A DNA stretch of 6,797 nucleotides from Akkermansiaceae bacterium (lineage in GTDB: Bacteria; Verrucomicrobiota; Verrucomicrobiia; Verrucomicrobiales; Akkermansiaceae): NCBI GenBank assembly GCA_029288115.1, contig JARFPV010000442.1:1-6797 (forward strand), read 5' to 3'. Position numbers and translations under genes: made by a program. Numbering within the stretch: the first letter of the stretch is position 1; each line of letters opens with the position of its first letter. Positions 1 to 6,776 of this stretch are shown here, piece by piece. Below the pieces are notes generated by a model that made no database searches, had not been told where the DNA came from, and worked only from the letters and a program-made list of their open reading frames with translations.

Positions 1-494
1 ATCGTATAGTCTGTGTAGCTCTGCGCGTAATTGGATTGCTGGCCCTGTAGCACAAACATAATTCCCTCTTTGGAATAATGGTGGGAAACAAAACCTGCCA
101 CCAGCAGACTCACCATGCTGAAGTGGGAGATGATAACTCCAGCATATTTCCAACCCTTACGGATCCTTACCAACCCGCCGAGAAACAGGTTAACAAAAAG
201 CACAGCACTCACCAGATAGGCACCCGGCAGTGGTATGATGAGTTTTTTCCCACCGATAAACGGAAGCCATCGCTTTTCGGGGATATTTAGAAGCGGCAGG
301 TCAGGGATGACATACAACGCCTCAGCGTCATAGTATCTTTTCTGCACTTCATAGAGCCCTTTTGCGGGTTGCTCCAGAGTGCTCGGCCAAGTGAGAATGA
401 ACAGCAACAATAAGCATGTCACAGCGAGACCATACCCGGATAAAAACCGAAACAGGCTCTTGGGTATTGAAGATGGTGATGAACGATCAGTCAC
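1..494 (-). CDS. ResB-like cytochrome c biogenesis protein, N-terminal 164 residues (truncated by window edge)
   Basis: The reading frame is open from a GTG at 494-492 to position 1, giving 164 codons with no stop. An in-frame TAA five codons upstream limits the start, and no Shine-Dalgarno sequence precedes it. A first membrane span lies at about residues 20-36. It is followed by the stretch GLYEVQKRYYD (47-56), a short extracytoplasmic part, and a second hydrophobic region of two spans (about 91-110 and 117-136), with PGAYLVSAVLFVNLFLGG and a His at residue 124. The order TM, 'YEVQ.RY', 'P.PG.YLV....L.NL', 'G....H' and then a glycine-poor polar segment (VLQGQQSNY) resembles ResB/Ccs1 proteins, which work with CcsA to move haem across the membrane and ligate it to apocytochrome c. 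The rest of ResB, and any fused or adjacent CcsA, would lie beyond position 1. The family call is from remembered sequence pattern. The gene follows the lipoprotein on the same strand after 21 bp, so co-transcription is likely. Confidence 0.72.
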   Translation of the reverse strand, partial: MTDRSSPSSIPKSLFRFLSGYGLAVTCLLLLFILTWPSTLEQPAKGLYEVQKRYYDAEALYVIPDLPLLNIPEKRWLPFIGGKKLIIPLPGAYLVSAVLFVNLFLGGLVRIRKGWKYAGVIISHFSMVSLLVAGFVSHHYSKEGIMFVLQGQQSNYAQSYTDYT

Positions 495-515
495 AGGGAG
501 AAATATTGGTTACTG

Positions 516-1094
516 CTACTTTTCTTCGGACTTGGGATTCGAAATACGGAGCTTTTCACTAAATTGTATCAGTCTTTCCTTCTCATTCGCCACGGCCTCG
601 GCATCACCGATCATTTTCACCGTAAGCAGTTGATCTCCCACTGCCACGATCACACCCAATAGCCCGGCATTCTTCCGCTCAGGCTCACCCATACCACCTT
701 TGAATGTCCCTTCGGCTGTGACGAGTACACCCTGCTGACCAAGAACGTTCACTTTCTGTAAATCATCTGTGCTGGTAAGTGGTTCTTTACCAAACTGATT
801 AACAAGCCAGCGATTGATATTCGCCAGCATACCTCCACGACTCCTTCCCACGAACACCTGACCGTCCTCGCCAAAGCGGTAGTTATACATGCGGAACTTC
901 GTACTCGGCATTTGCCTCCACTCCGGAGGCATCACAGCGACCAGAGAATCACGATTCTCATCGAACATAGTCAACTCCCGCTGCTCAGTCACCACCACCT
1001 TGGTCACCACCACCTCATCCTTCTTCCGGCATGATACCTGAACAGGTAGAGAAAGGGCACCAGCGATCAACAGCCATAGACAGCGTTTGGTCAT
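516..1094 (-). CDS. Putative lipoprotein / secreted protein of unknown function upstream of the ResB-like gene
   Basis: The protein has 192 residues from the ATG at 1094-1092. A longer frame from a TTG at 1142 exists. I prefer the ATG because it puts a classic export signal at the N-terminus: MTKR, a hydrophobic core CLWLLIAGALSL, then VQVSC with Cys22. The lipobox is weak (Gln at -3), so lipidation is uncertain but export is likely. After the signal come a charged stretch and a duplicated VVVT motif (residues 28-36). The main domain runs from about 53 to 184: PPEWRQMPSTKFR, then GEDGQVFVGRSRGGMLANINRW (75-96) and a C-terminal part with LLGVIVAVGDQLLTVKMIGD and an amphipathic helix. From memory, the 'GG.LANVNRW' block recurs in uncharacterised exported proteins of Planctomycetota and Verrucomicrobiota; I cannot verify that here. 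I do not recognise a function. Its position 21 bp before a ResB-like gene suggests, by inference only, a link to cytochrome c maturation or respiration. Confidence 0.8.
   Translation of the reverse strand: MTKRCLWLLIAGALSLPVQVSCRKKDEVVVTKVVVTEQRELTMFDENRDSLVAVMPPEWRQMPSTKFRMYNYRFGEDGQVFVGRSRGGMLANINRWLVNQFGKEPLTSTDDLQKVNVLGQQGVLVTAEGTFKGGMGEPERKNAGLLGVIVAVGDQLLTVKMIGDAEAVANEKERLIQFSEKLRISNPKSEEK
988..1015. repeat. Short in-gene tandem duplication
   Basis: The 13-base unit gtcaccaccacct occurs at 988-1000 and again at 1003-1015, a period of 15 bases. Because the period is five codons it keeps the lipoprotein frame and encodes the doubled VVVTK/VVVTE motif just after the signal peptide. It looks like a small slippage duplication in a linker. 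Confidence 0.75.
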
Positions 1095-1150
1095 GCGTGC
1101 GCATAACCTCGCACAAGCACGCGCGCAAGTGGAATCGACCAATGAAATCC

Positions 1151-1180
1151 ACTATAATTCCCCGATATATGGGCTGGAAA
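1151..1180. promoter_or_regulatory. Possible overlapping divergent promoter between the lipoprotein gene and hemE
   Basis: The 114-bp gap between two divergent genes must hold promoters for both. On the plus strand a perfect TATAAT sits at 1153-1158, about 50 bases before the hemE ATG. Its -35 is poor (the TGGAAT region at 1130-1135 matches 3 of 6). On the minus strand the same A/T core reads TATAGT (1156-1151), with TTTCCA at 1180-1175 after an 18-base spacer, pointing to the lipoprotein gene. If both are used, the two -10 boxes overlap, so the two operons would compete for polymerase or share a regulator. This rests on consensus matching only. Confidence 0.3.
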
Positions 1181-1208
1181 ATCATCGGAAATCTGTCACA
1201 CCACGTCC

Positions 1209-2249
1209 ATGACGTCACGCGAACGCTTTCTCGCCTCAGTCCGCCGCGAAGCCACCGACCGCACACCGCTCTGGGTAATGCGCCAGGCAGGCCGATATCT
1301 GCCCGAATACCGTGCCCTCAAAGAGCAATACAGCTTCATAGAAATGGCGCAAACCCCCGAACTGGCTACCCAAGTCACGCTCCAGCCACTGAAGCGCTTC
1401 CCCTTGGATGCCGCCATCATATTTTCAGACATCCTTATTATCCCTGAAGCGCTCGGGCAGCCTTACCACTTCCGAGACAAGGCCATGGGCGGCGGCATTG
1501 CGATGGACTATTTACTCGATTCAGAAGCTAAAATTGACGCCCTCGACGGCTCGGGCATCGAGGAAAAACTCGCCTACCTCCCTGCTGCGCTGAAGATGAC
1601 TCGAAGTGAAATCGGTGAAGAAAAAGCGTTGCTCGGCTTCGGCGGCTCTCCATGGACACTTGCTGCCTACATGACCGAGGGCGGCTCGCTGAAGGATCTC
1701 GCGGCACTCAAATCTCTTTTTTACTCGGAACCTGCTGTGTTCGAAAAGCTCATGCAGAAGGTCACGGATGCCGTCATTGATTTATTTAAGATGCAGATCG
1801 ATGCGGGCATCGATGCCGTACAAATTTTCGACTCCGCGGGTGCTTTTTGCCCCAGTCACCAGTATGAAGCCATGTCACTCAGGTGGATCAAAAAAATCAC
1901 CGACTCCCTACCCGCGGACTTCCCAGTCATCATCTTCGCCAAAGGAATGGCTCACCACCAAGATGCCCTGGTGAGAACCGGCGCCAGCGTGCTGAGCATT
2001 GATTGGACAGTCGATCTACCCTCATATTACGACAGCCTACCGGACAATGTCGCCGTGCAGGGAAATCTCGATCCCCTCATCCTCAGTTCCACCCCGGAGA
2101 TTGTGCGTGCCGAAACCGCAGTCTTATTAGATAAAATGAAAGGTCGCCACGGACACATCCTCAATCTCGGTCACGGCATCCTCCCATCCGCCAAACCCGA
2201 AAACATGCAAGTGCTCTGCGATGTGTTGGCTGAATATGCTCAATCCTAA
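1209..2249 (+). CDS. hemE: Uroporphyrinogen decarboxylase
   Basis: This 346-residue protein has the normal length for UroD, a cytosolic TIM-barrel enzyme that removes four carboxyl groups from uroporphyrinogen III to give coproporphyrinogen III, without cofactor. The N-terminal signature PLWVMRQAGRYLPEYR (20-35) carries the substrate-binding Arg25 and Arg29. The key aspartate is Asp74 in IIFSDIL. The second signature, GFGGSPWTLAAYMTEG (143-158), contains Tyr154. Ser209 lies in FDSAGAF and His322 in LGHGI. These align with human Arg37, Arg41, Asp86, Tyr164, Ser219 and His339, so the active site looks complete. The ATG start places the MTSRERFLASVRRE helix where it belongs. No strong Shine-Dalgarno sequence precedes it. 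The hemN start follows the stop after 14 bases, so the two are probably one operon carrying successive haem-pathway steps. Confidence 0.97.
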   Translation: MTSRERFLASVRREATDRTPLWVMRQAGRYLPEYRALKEQYSFIEMAQTPELATQVTLQPLKRFPLDAAIIFSDILIIPEALGQPYHFRDKAMGGGIAMDYLLDSEAKIDALDGSGIEEKLAYLPAALKMTRSEIGEEKALLGFGGSPWTLAAYMTEGGSLKDLAALKSLFYSEPAVFEKLMQKVTDAVIDLFKMQIDAGIDAVQIFDSAGAFCPSHQYEAMSLRWIKKITDSLPADFPVIIFAKGMAHHQDALVRTGASVLSIDWTVDLPSYYDSLPDNVAVQGNLDPLILSSTPEIVRAETAVLLDKMKGRHGHILNLGHGILPSAKPENMQVLCDVLAEYAQS

Positions 2250-2263
2250 ATCTACAGTGAGAC

Positions 2264-3628
2264 ATGTTAAAGCCTGACCTCAATCTCATCCGGAAGTATA
2301 ACCAGCCGGGGCCACGTTATACCTCTTATCCGACTGCACCGCATTTCAGTGAGGAAACGGATAAGCAGGCACTTGCCGCCCAGACGGAATCGGAGGACAG
2401 CGACCTCTCACTTTACTTCCACATCCCATTCTGCAGATCGTTGTGCTGGTTCTGCGGCTGCACCAAGATCATCACTACCCAGCAGGATAAGGCGGATCAT
2501 TACCTTGACTTGTTAGAAAAAGAAATCTCGCTGTTCCTGCCGCGTATCAAGCCGGGCAGAAAAGTCCGGCAACTCCACTTCGGCGGAGGCACACCCAACT
2601 ACCTCACACCGGCGCAAATCGACCGCTTTTCTTCCTTTCTCCACAGCCACTTCAGTTTCCACCCCGATGCGGAAATCTCCACGGAACTAGATCCACGAAC
2701 GCTGACTGAGGAGCATATTCAATCGTTCAAAAACCTCGGCATCAACCGCGCATCCATGGGCGTGCAAGACGTCAAACCCGAGGTCCAGGAGGCCGTGCAC
2801 CGCATCCAGACCGATGAACACAACCGCAACGCCCTGAAGTGGCTGCGCAATGCTGGCATTTCCTCCTGCAACCTCGACCTCATCTACGGTCTACCCAAGC
2901 AGACTCCTGAGAGTTTTGAGGAAACCCTGCACCACATCCTCGATTACTCGCCCGATCGACTCGCTGTCTTTTCCTATGCCCATGTCCCGTGGATCATGCC
3001 CGCTCAGAAAATCCTCGAGGCAAAAGACCTGCCCGAGCCCGAGGCAAAACTGAAGATGCTGGAAAAAATCATCACCATACTAACCGACAACGGATACCAC
3101 TACGTCGGAATGGATCATTTTGCCAAAGAGACGGACCCTCTAACCGTCGCGCAGAAAAACGGCACTCTGCAGCGCAACTTCCAAGGATACTCGACCCACG
3201 GCGGCGTGGAAATCTGTGCTTTCGGAATGTCTTCCATCTCTCAAACTTCTCGTTCCTACCGACAGAACTTCAAAGACATTACCGACTACGGCCAGGCAGT
3301 CTCAGAGGGTCACTATCCGATCGACCGCGGCATTCTGCTCACCGACGAGGACGTTATGCGCCGCGACATCATCATGTCGATCATGTGCCAGCTCCACCTC
3401 GACTATTCCGCAAAGTCCGAACAACACGGAATCGATTTCAAACAGCACTTTGCCGATTCGCTGGAGTTGCTAAAACCAATGGAGAAAGACGGCCTGTTAG
3501 AACTTGGAGAAAAATCCCTCCAAGTAACCGAGCAAGGCCGATTGTTCATCCGCAACATTGCTATGAGTTTCGATGCCTACCTCGCTCAAGGCGAGTCACA
3601 GAAAGGCAAATTCTCGAAGACGGTTTAA
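2264..3628 (+). CDS. hemN: Oxygen-independent coproporphyrinogen III oxidase (radical SAM)
   Basis: This protein has 454 residues, against 457 for E. coli HemN, and is collinear with it from LIRKYNQPGPRYTSYPTAP to the C-terminus. It oxidatively decarboxylates two propionates of coproporphyrinogen III to give protoporphyrinogen IX, using a [4Fe-4S] cluster and two SAM molecules. The cluster motif CX3CX2CXC is at Cys57, Cys61, Cys64 and Cys66, and Tyr51 matches E. coli Tyr56. GGGTP (107-111) is the SAM-binding loop. The HemN C-terminal domain is recognisable by FQGYSTHGG, the GILLTDEDVMRRDIIMSIMC block (356-375) and VTEQGRLFIRNIAMSFDAYL. These features separate true HemN from the HemW-like chaperones. 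It needs no oxygen, which suits anaerobic or micro-oxic growth. An oxygen-dependent HemF or HemY elsewhere in the genome cannot be excluded. The gene ends 3 bp from the stop of the opposing gene, and no terminator hairpin fits in between. Confidence 0.97.
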   Translation: MLKPDLNLIRKYNQPGPRYTSYPTAPHFSEETDKQALAAQTESEDSDLSLYFHIPFCRSLCWFCGCTKIITTQQDKADHYLDLLEKEISLFLPRIKPGRKVRQLHFGGGTPNYLTPAQIDRFSSFLHSHFSFHPDAEISTELDPRTLTEEHIQSFKNLGINRASMGVQDVKPEVQEAVHRIQTDEHNRNALKWLRNAGISSCNLDLIYGLPKQTPESFEETLHHILDYSPDRLAVFSYAHVPWIMPAQKILEAKDLPEPEAKLKMLEKIITILTDNGYHYVGMDHFAKETDPLTVAQKNGTLQRNFQGYSTHGGVEICAFGMSSISQTSRSYRQNFKDITDYGQAVSEGHYPIDRGILLTDEDVMRRDIIMSIMCQLHLDYSAKSEQHGIDFKQHFADSLELLKPMEKDGLLELGEKSLQVTEQGRLFIRNIAMSFDAYLAQGESQKGKFSKTV

Positions 3629-3631
3629 TAG

Positions 3632-4573
3632 CTAAAAATGCTGCCTCAACATCGCGAGTGATTGCGGAATCCCCTTGAGTGGGTCTGCTTTACCTTCGAA
3701 CTCCAAGGAAACATACCCCTTAAAATTCGCAGTCTTCATGATCTTGGAAATGCGTGCGTAGTCAAGATCAAGCGTGTACCACCGGCCTGTTCCGTAGTAG
3801 GTCTTTGCCTGGAGGAGAACCGTCTGCGGGGCGAGTTTTTTGAGTCGGTCGTATGGGTCTTCAAGAAAGTTGCCGGTGTCTAAGGTCACCTGTAGCCATG
3901 GTGACTTGACGGCATCCACCACGCGCTTCACCCCCTCCGGCGTGCAGCCTAGCCCCCAGTGATTTTCCAGCCCCATGATAATGCCACGCTTTTCCGCTTC
4001 AGGGACGAGTTTTTCGTAGGCATCGATTACCCACTTATAGGCGTCCTCCTCGGTGTATCCTTTGAGGGGTTTTTCCACACCGCGATTTGCCATCAACTCA
4101 TCAAACGATTTCGATGTCCCCCAAGTGCCCGAATTCACCCTGATGGTTGGAATCCCGAGCCGATATGCTTGTTCAAGACAGTCAAGGGTGTGGTCGATAT
4201 TTTTCTGCCGTTTTTCCTTATCGGGGGACAAGAACCCCTGGTGTGTGGAAAAACCCATCAGATCGAGACCTAACAAAAATGCATGACGTTTGATTTTTTG
4301 GAGCGCCGCATTCTCGGTCGAGACCAATTGGCGTTGAAGAATTTCCAATCCATCGAATCCCATACGCGCAGCGTGATCCAGACACACCTCCAGAGGCCGG
4401 TATTCCTTACGGTGGAATGCCCAGAATGAATAGGATGACACCCCAATCGGGTTGGCAGTCCGTTTTACTTTCAGATCAGCCTCGATCTTGACTGTTTGTT
4501 TGTCCTGGGAACTGGCCACAGCCATACCGGCTGCAGACGCGGCAGTCGCCGCAAGAAACGTTCTTCTATTCAT
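3632..4573 (-). CDS. Tat-exported sugar phosphate isomerase/epimerase-family TIM-barrel protein
   Basis: The protein has 313 residues from the ATG at 4573-4571. A start 14 codons further out (ATG at 4615) exists, but the inner one puts the twin-arginine signal NRRTFLAATAASAAGMAVA at the very N-terminus, so folded export by Tat is expected, with cleavage near Ala20. The mature part is an AP endonuclease 2/xylose isomerase-like barrel: GVSSYSFWAF (44-53), MGFDGLEIL (71-79), GIPTIRVNSG (140-149), GIIMGLENHWG (197-207), LQVTLDTGNFLEDP (227-240), VLLQAKTYYG (252-261) and GYVSLEFEG (286-294). Likely metal ligands are Glu203, Asp232 and Glu291 or Glu293. The usual His in the 'HAK' strand is Gln255 here. 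Substrate is unknown; related exported proteins are common in Verrucomicrobiota and Planctomycetota and probably act on sugars or inositols in the periplasm. It is divergent from the DMT transporter gene, with 134 bp between starts in which I find no convincing promoter. Confidence 0.88.
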   Translation of the reverse strand: MNRRTFLAATAASAAGMAVASSQDKQTVKIEADLKVKRTANPIGVSSYSFWAFHRKEYRPLEVCLDHAARMGFDGLEILQRQLVSTENAALQKIKRHAFLLGLDLMGFSTHQGFLSPDKEKRQKNIDHTLDCLEQAYRLGIPTIRVNSGTWGTSKSFDELMANRGVEKPLKGYTEEDAYKWVIDAYEKLVPEAEKRGIIMGLENHWGLGCTPEGVKRVVDAVKSPWLQVTLDTGNFLEDPYDRLKKLAPQTVLLQAKTYYGTGRWYTLDLDYARISKIMKTANFKGYVSLEFEGKADPLKGIPQSLAMLRQHF

Positions 4574-4707
4574 GATATGATGATTACTCTTCAAGGAGGA
4601 TAAGACAATCTCCATTTAACACGATACAGCATGATCGCAGCGAGGATTCACGCACAACAAACAGCGCGGTGGACAAACTGACATTACGCAAGTAGAAGCA
4701 TGCCGCG

Positions 4708-5589
4708 ATGATGGCAGCAGGAAAAAACGACGGCACAGGCATTGTCCAAATGCTTGCCTCGGTAGTGCTTTTTACCGTCAACACCTTGATGGTGCGCTGG
4801 CTCGCGTTGCAATTTTCGGGAGTCGATGGCTGGCAGGTTACATTCTTCCGCGGCATCGCCGGAATCATCCTCGTATGGTTGCTTTTCACCCGTGGGAGAG
4901 GCTTGCAAGCGAAGCATTTGGTAAGCCGACCTCTCGTAATGGCACGTGGACTGTTAGGAGCCTTGGGTATTTACCTCTACTACCTGACTATCATCCACCT
5001 CGGTGCCGGCAGGGCAGTCATCCTCAACCTGACCTACCCAATCTTTGCGAGCATCATCGCAGCTGTTTTCCTCAAAGAGTCACTGAGCAAACGCAAGCTC
5101 GGCTGGATCGTTGCCGGCTTCTTCGGGCTAGTCATTTTCCTCGGCGATCAATCACTCGCAAATGGAGTTTCGAAATACGATCTTCTCGCCCTGCTGGGTG
5201 CCGTTATTGCGGCCAGCGTCGTCGTGCTCATCCGTAAACTACACGATTCTGAGCACACATCCACGATCTATGCATCCCAGTGTGTTTACGGCGCGATTCT
5301 CGCCATACCATTCGCCTCCCCCAAGCTGCCGGAGCTGCCCGTGGAAATCGGAGCCTGGCTTCTGCTAGCCGGAGGCATCGTCACCTTCGGGCAGCTATTC
5401 ATGACATTCGCCTACCGTCACCTCGAAGTATCCACGGGAGCATCCATCCAGATGCTACTACCCATTTTCACAGCACTCGGTGGATATTTTTTGTTTCAAG
5501 AAAAGTTTACCTTGATCGAACTGCTAGGCGCAACCCTCACACTGCTTGCCACCTATCAGGTGATGAGAGTCAAAAGAAAAACTATCTGA
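4708..5589 (+). CDS. EamA/DMT-superfamily transporter, 10 predicted membrane spans
   Basis: This 293-residue integral membrane protein has two EamA repeats, at about residues 8-145 and 157-286. The hydrophobic segments number ten (approximately 12-31, 44-61, 76-95, 99-123, 132-147, 157-176, 187-202, 214-232, 243-263, 268-286). Family hallmarks include FFRGIAG (47-53), the ALGIYLYYLTIIHLGAGRAVILNLTYPIF block (85-113), the LKES loop after span 4, and the second-repeat counterpart AYRHLEVSTGASIQMLLPIFTALGGYFLFQEKFT. Members export or import small metabolites such as amino acids, nucleobases or drugs; the substrate cannot be read from sequence. Two ATG codons sit side by side at 4708 and 4711, with an in-frame TAG upstream at 4693-4695, so the start is well bounded. 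Only a weak AGAAG precedes it. It stands alone on its strand, ending before a hairpin terminator. Confidence 0.93.
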   Translation: MMAAGKNDGTGIVQMLASVVLFTVNTLMVRWLALQFSGVDGWQVTFFRGIAGIILVWLLFTRGRGLQAKHLVSRPLVMARGLLGALGIYLYYLTIIHLGAGRAVILNLTYPIFASIIAAVFLKESLSKRKLGWIVAGFFGLVIFLGDQSLANGVSKYDLLALLGAVIAASVVVLIRKLHDSEHTSTIYASQCVYGAILAIPFASPKLPELPVEIGAWLLLAGGIVTFGQLFMTFAYRHLEVSTGASIQMLLPIFTALGGYFLFQEKFTLIELLGATLTLLATYQVMRVKRKTI

Positions 5590-5602
5590 TTCGTATCGCA
5601 AA

Positions 5603-5632
5603 AAGCCCCGATCAGTTTCCTGACCGGGGCTT
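5603..5632. terminator. Hairpin terminator, probably bidirectional, stronger for the minus strand
   Basis: An 8-bp arm AAGCCCCG (5603-5610) pairs with CGGGGCTT (5625-5632). After one A-C mismatch, ATCAG/CTGAC adds four further pairs around a TTTC loop. Read on the minus strand, the arm continues directly into a run of T residues (5604-5600 region), a classic intrinsic terminator 25 bp after the PPDK stop. On the plus strand the tail is TTGTGAATTTT, a weaker U-tract, which could still end the transporter transcript 14 bp after its stop. Confidence 0.88.
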
Positions 5633-5656
5633 GTGAATTTTGATTCGTTTGTTGAA

Positions 5657-6776
5657 TTAGCTAACCTCACCGCGAGCCATGCCTTTAGCCTCGAGTGCGG
5701 CTTGCGCAGCAGCGAGACGAGCAACGGGAATACGGAATGGTGAGCAGGAAACGTAGTTGAGTCCCTGACGGCAGAAGAACTTCACCGACTCAGGGTCACC
5801 ACCGTGTTCACCGCAGATACCCATCTTGAGGTTTTTCTTGGTCTTACGACCGCCCTTGACGCCCATTTCAACAAGCTTGCCAACACCACCCTGGTCGAGG
5901 CTGGCGAATGGGTTGTTGTTGAGCACCTCTGCGTCCTGGTAAGTCTGCAGGAAGCTTGAGGAGTCGTCACGGGAAAGGCCGAGGCCAGTCTGGGTGAGGT
6001 CGTTGGTTCCGAATGAGAAGAACTCAGCGTGCTCAGCCACTTCATCAGCAGTGATAGCAGCGCGTGGGATCTCGATCATGGTTCCGACGGAGTACTTCAG
6101 CTTCGCCTTGGTGAGGCCGAGCTTCTTGCGAACAGCAGCGGCGGTCTCATCGATCACCTGCTTCTGAAGCTCGAGCTCACGGGCGTAAGAGACGAGTGGG
6201 ACCATGATCTCTGGGAGAACCTTGGTACCTTTGGCCTGCACTTCAGCAGCAGCTTCAAGGATAGCCTCAACCTGCATGGCTGTAACTGCCGGGTAGCTGA
6301 TGCCGAGACGACATCCGCGGTGACCGAGCATGGGGTTCTCTTCATGAAGTGCATGGATACGCTTGCTGATTGCAGCAGCGCTCATGCCGATCTTCTTGGA
6401 GAGATCCTTCTTCTGCTTGGCATCCATGGTGCCGATGAACTCGTGCAGTGGTGGATCCAGCAGGCGAATCGTAGCAGGGCGACCTGCAAGAGACTTGAAG
6501 ATACCGATGAAGTCCTTCTTCATGAAGACCTTGATCTTTTTCAATGCCTTGGCACGACCTGCATCATCATCAGCAAGGATCATCTCACGAACGGAGTCGA
6601 TGCGGTTACCTTCGAAGAACATGTGCTCAGCACGGGTCAGGCCGATACCTTCAGCACCGAACTTGATTGCCTGCTCAACCTGCTCAGGTGTGTCAGAGTT
6701 GGTGCGGACACCTACCTTGCGGAGCTTGTCAGTCCACTTCATGAGCTCGACGAACTTCTTGTAAGTCGCGCTCTTC
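5657..6776 (-). CDS. ppdK: Pyruvate, phosphate dikinase, C-terminal 372 residues (5' end missing)
   Basis: This is the PEP/pyruvate-binding TIM barrel of PPDK, which interconverts pyruvate + ATP + Pi and PEP + AMP + PPi in the cytosol. Seen in order in the fragment: [11 protein letters not shown] (43-53, Arg48), [12 protein letters not shown] (102-113, Arg104), [14 protein letters not shown] (146-159), GTMIEIPRA (231-239, Glu235), [11 protein letters not shown] (252-262, Asp259), [10 protein letters not shown] (319-328, catalytic Cys321) and [19 protein letters not shown] (341-359). These match Arg561, Arg617, Glu745, Asp769 and Cys831 of the Clostridium symbiosum enzyme, with a steady offset of 510-513. 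So about 510 residues, including the nucleotide-binding and phosphohistidine domains, lie beyond the contig end. Any apparent ATG at 6793 belongs to adapter sequence and is not the start. Lysine is almost always AAG, unlike the mixed use in hemE, which suggests high expression. Confidence 0.97.

Noticed and set aside
78..633. Plus-strand open frames at 78-290 and 379-633
   Set aside because: They lie antisense to the ResB-like gene and the lipoprotein gene, whose minus-strand proteins have coherent membrane and signal features. The plus-strand products look random.
1095..1122. Small inverted repeats (GCGTGC...GCACGC and GTGCG...CGCAC) in the lipoprotein leader, possible operator or attenuator
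   Set aside because: The stems are only 5-6 bp, compete with each other, and arise easily in GC-alternating sequence. There is no T-run or known operator pattern.
1095..1142. N-terminal extension of the lipoprotein from a TTG at 1142, reading as a Cys-Ala-Arg repeat (CARACARLCAR)
   Set aside because: The extension would put 16 residues rich in Cys and Arg ahead of a good signal peptide. The ATG at 1094 gives a normal export signal. The repeat is a by-product of the GCGC-rich leader.
2989..3678. A 229-codon plus-strand frame overlapping hemN
   Set aside because: It is a +1-type shadow of hemN, rich in Arg and Pro as expected from frame-shifted GC-rich coding DNA, and hemN is fully intact in its own frame.
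4593..4600. A perfect-looking Shine-Dalgarno aaggagga on the plus strand
   Set aside because: No ATG, GTG or TTG opens a frame at a suitable distance; the bases lie in the divergent leader. Chance match.
1..6776. Mobile element, CRISPR array, tRNA or phage genes
   Set aside because: I saw no transposase, terminal inverted repeats, spaced direct repeats, integrase or tRNA-like cloverleaf on either strand. Only the short 15-base-period duplication at 988-1015 repeats.
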